Of a stretch of 7,328 nt of DNA, positions 5,755 through 7,328 are shown in pieces (positions within the stretch are counted from its first letter, which is position 1; every line of letters begins with the position of its first letter). The position numbers and the translations under genes were made by a program. A model generated the notes under the pieces. That model was not told the origin of the DNA. It saw nothing but the letters and a program-made list of their open reading frames with translations, and did no database searches. Source of the DNA: Betaproteobacteria bacterium (GTDB lineage: Bacteria; Pseudomonadota; Gammaproteobacteria; Burkholderiales; SG8-39); assembly GCA_007280315.1 (NCBI GenBank), contig QYQC01000254.1:1-7328 (forward strand), written 5' to 3'.

Positions 5755-6957
5755 TCAAAGTTGTTTGCGTACGCCCGAGCCGCGCAGCATGATCCTGTAG
5801 ATCAGGAACACGCCCCAGCCGGCTGCGGCAATTGCAGCAGTCATTGGCACGGTGGTGCCGTCGTGCAGTCTGCCCACCGCGAACCCTACGCCCGCGCCAA
5901 CGCTCATCTGGATGAAGCCCATCAGCGCCGCTGCCATTCCCGCCATTTTCGGAAACGGTCCGATGGCGCCGCCCATGGCATTGGGCAGGTTGATTCCGGT
6001 GGCGATCAGATAAAAAAACATCGGCAGCAGCAGTGCGGCGAGGTTTTGCACACCGGCGAGCGCCAGGGCGAGCATCACGCTCCCGGAGGCGAGCGCGAGC
6101 AGCGTGCCGAATTCGAGCATGCGGTCGATGCCCAGCCGCACCGACAGCCGGCCTGCGGTCATGGTGCCGATGACATAGCCGAGCACGGTAACCCCGAACA
6201 GCATGCCGAAGCGCTGCGGTGACAGCCCCAGAACGGGGATCATGATGAAGGACGCGCCCGAAAGGAAGGCAAAAATTCCGGCGTAACCGCAGCTCAGGCA
6301 CAGTGCATAGCCGACATAGCGCCGGTCGCCAAGCAGCGTGCGGTAATTCGCCAGCATCGGTTTCAATCTGGTTGCGCCAGGATCCGGATGGCGATTGGTT
6401 TCGTCTAGCAGCAGCCAGGCGGTTGCAAGCAGCGCGCTGCCGATACCGGCCAATAACGCAAAATTCGCGCGCCAGCCGAACCACATGTCCAGCGTGCCGC
6501 CTACGGTCGGTCCCAGAATCGGCGCCAGCGCGACGCCTGCGTGAATGTAACCCAGCATGCGCGCCGTGCCGCCCTCGCCATAGGTATCGCGCACGATGGC
6601 GCGTCCGACGACGGTACCGCCGCAGGCACCGATTGCCTGAACGAATCGTGCGACCAGCAGTATCGTCATCGAGTTCGCCAGCATGCAGGCCAGGCTTGCG
6701 CCGACGTAGAGGGCGCCGCAGACCAGCAGCACCGGTCGCCGGCCGTAGCGGTCGGAAACCGGACCCAGCACCAGTTGCGACAATGCAAATCCCGCCACGA
6801 ACACCGACAGGGTAAGCTGCACCTCCGAGATGCTGCTGCTGAAGTAGCGCGAAAGACCGGGCAGCGACGCCAGGTAGAGATCGGTCGAAAGCGGCAGCAG
6901 CGCGAGCATTACCATGATGATGGCGACAAAACCCGCCGAGGATGGCGGCAGCTTCAC
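5755..6957 (-). CDS. Bcr/CflA-family MFS drug-type exporter
   Basis: This is a 400-residue major facilitator transporter with 12 predicted helices, of the Bcr/CflA (DHA1) group that exports drugs, sulfonamides or amino-acid-like compounds by proton antiport. Helix 1 has the acidic LPLSTDLYLASLP (21-33, Asp26), typical of the group. Motif A is GPVSDRYGRRP (65-75) after helix 2. RFVQAIGACGGTVVGRAIVRD (104-124) is the helix 4 family motif with the conserved RAIVRD. The antiporter motif C region is GYIHAGVALAPILGPTVGG (136-154). The start is a GTG 11 bp after the FAH stop, with only a weak ribosome binding site (an AGG at the FAH stop), which suggests coupled translation. ATG codons further in would cut helix 1. 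Another frame open over the same region (5735-7036) is an Arg/Ala-rich shadow. The true substrate is unknown; the FAH neighbour hints at an aromatic or acid metabolite, a weak inference. Confidence 0.92.
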   Translation of the reverse strand: MKLPPSSAGFVAIIMVMLALLPLSTDLYLASLPGLSRYFSSSISEVQLTLSVFVAGFALSQLVLGPVSDRYGRRPVLLVCGALYVGASLACMLANSMTILLVARFVQAIGACGGTVVGRAIVRDTYGEGGTARMLGYIHAGVALAPILGPTVGGTLDMWFGWRANFALLAGIGSALLATAWLLLDETNRHPDPGATRLKPMLANYRTLLGDRRYVGYALCLSCGYAGIFAFLSGASFIMIPVLGLSPQRFGMLFGVTVLGYVIGTMTAGRLSVRLGIDRMLEFGTLLALASGSVMLALALAGVQNLAALLLPMFFYLIATGINLPNAMGGAIGPFPKMAGMAAALMGFIQMSVGAGVGFAVGRLHDGTTVPMTAAIAAAGWGVFLIYRIMLRGSGVRKQL

Positions 6958-6968
6958 TGGCGTTGCGC

Positions 6969-7328
6969 CTATTTGGGCGCGCTGTATCTGGCGACCTGCT
7001 GCTCGATCGCGCCGAACAAGGAATTACCCTCGGCATCGAGCATCTCGATGCGCACGCGGTCGCCGAATTTCAGATACGGCGTCGCCGGCGTGCCGCCGGA
7101 GATGGTTTCGAGCGCGCGCTTTTCGGCGATGCAGGCGGTGCCTGTGCTCTGATCCGCGTTGGACACCGTGCCCGAACCAACGATGGTGCCGGCCCCCAGC
7201 GGCCTGGTTCCCGCGGCATGCGCAAGCAGTCGCGGGAAATCCACGCTCATGTCCACGCCGGCGTTGGGGTGCCCGAGTTCTTCGCCGTTGACTAGGACCA
7301 GCAGCGGCAGGCTCAGTTTGCTTCCATC
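6969..7328 (-). CDS. Fumarylacetoacetate hydrolase family protein, C-terminal part
   Basis: The frame is open from the window edge to TAG at 6969-6971 and gives the last 119 residues of an FAH-family enzyme. Members hydrolyse or decarboxylate beta-diketo or oxo acids, often in tyrosine or other aromatic-acid breakdown, using a bound divalent metal. The visible features are LPLLVLVNGEELGHPNAG, then the strongly conserved VDFPRLLAHAAGTRPLGAG, IVGSGTVSN, CIAEKRALETI and FGDRVRIEMLDAEG near the end. These match the betaproteobacterial FAH proteins of about 330 residues that I recall, so roughly two thirds, including most metal ligands, lie beyond the right edge. An internal GTG at 7256 is not a start, because the homology continues upstream to the edge. 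It is transcribed ahead of the exporter gene and probably forms an operon with it. The exact substrate cannot be inferred. Confidence 0.9.
   Translation of the reverse strand, partial: DGSKLSLPLLVLVNGEELGHPNAGVDMSVDFPRLLAHAAGTRPLGAGTIVGSGTVSNADQSTGTACIAEKRALETISGGTPATPYLKFGDRVRIEMLDAEGNSLFGAIEQQVARYSAPK

Noticed and set aside
5735..7036. A 433-codon minus-strand frame overlapping the exporter in another frame
   Set aside because: The translation is Arg/Ala/His-rich with no hydrophobic helices, whereas the frame 5755-6957 gives a clean 12-helix transporter with family motifs.

Overview
The window looks like chromosomal DNA from a high-GC betaproteobacterium, most likely Burkholderiales. The evidence is the intracellular PHB depolymerase sequence, the style of the TRAP permease genes, a FixJ-type regulator, and the dense, GC-rich coding with many long shadow frames. 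That placement rests on protein character only, because no database search was possible. There are eight coding regions, two of them cut by the window edges. I see no RNA gene, insertion sequence, CRISPR array or prophage, and no gene-free stretch longer than about 150 bp.

Left part (1-1225, +): an intracellular poly(3-hydroxybutyrate) depolymerase (PhaZ) with a cysteine nucleophile. Its true start lies a few codons before the window.

Centre (about 1315-5725, +): an apparent regulatory and transport block. A membrane-anchored PAS histidine kinase overlaps a FixJ/NarL-type response regulator by one base. After a 151-bp gap come the small (DctQ) and large (DctM) membrane subunits of a TRAP transporter, which overlap by four bases, and then a 55-residue two-helix membrane protein with a very strong ribosome binding site. 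An 8+8 bp inverted repeat sits directly in front of the dctQ ribosome binding site and is the best candidate regulatory element here. The layout resembles the known DctS/DctR-DctPQM arrangement of Rhodobacter capsulatus. Two differences stand out: no DctP substrate-binding protein is encoded in the block, and the kinase has a compact multi-helix membrane sensor with no periplasmic sensor domain.

Right part (5755-7328, -): a converging pair made of the C-terminal end of a fumarylacetoacetate hydrolase (FAH) family enzyme and, 11 bp downstream, a Bcr/CflA-type major facilitator exporter. Only 29 bp separate the stop of the small membrane protein from the stop of the exporter, so the TRAP block is closed on its right side.

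Inferred working model: the kinase-regulator pair senses a carboxylate-like substrate or membrane state and controls the TRAP permease genes. The transporter would use a binding protein encoded elsewhere, and the small membrane protein may be an accessory subunit. The most unusual elements are the P-less TRAP operon, its small third gene, and the inverted repeat at the dctQ start.
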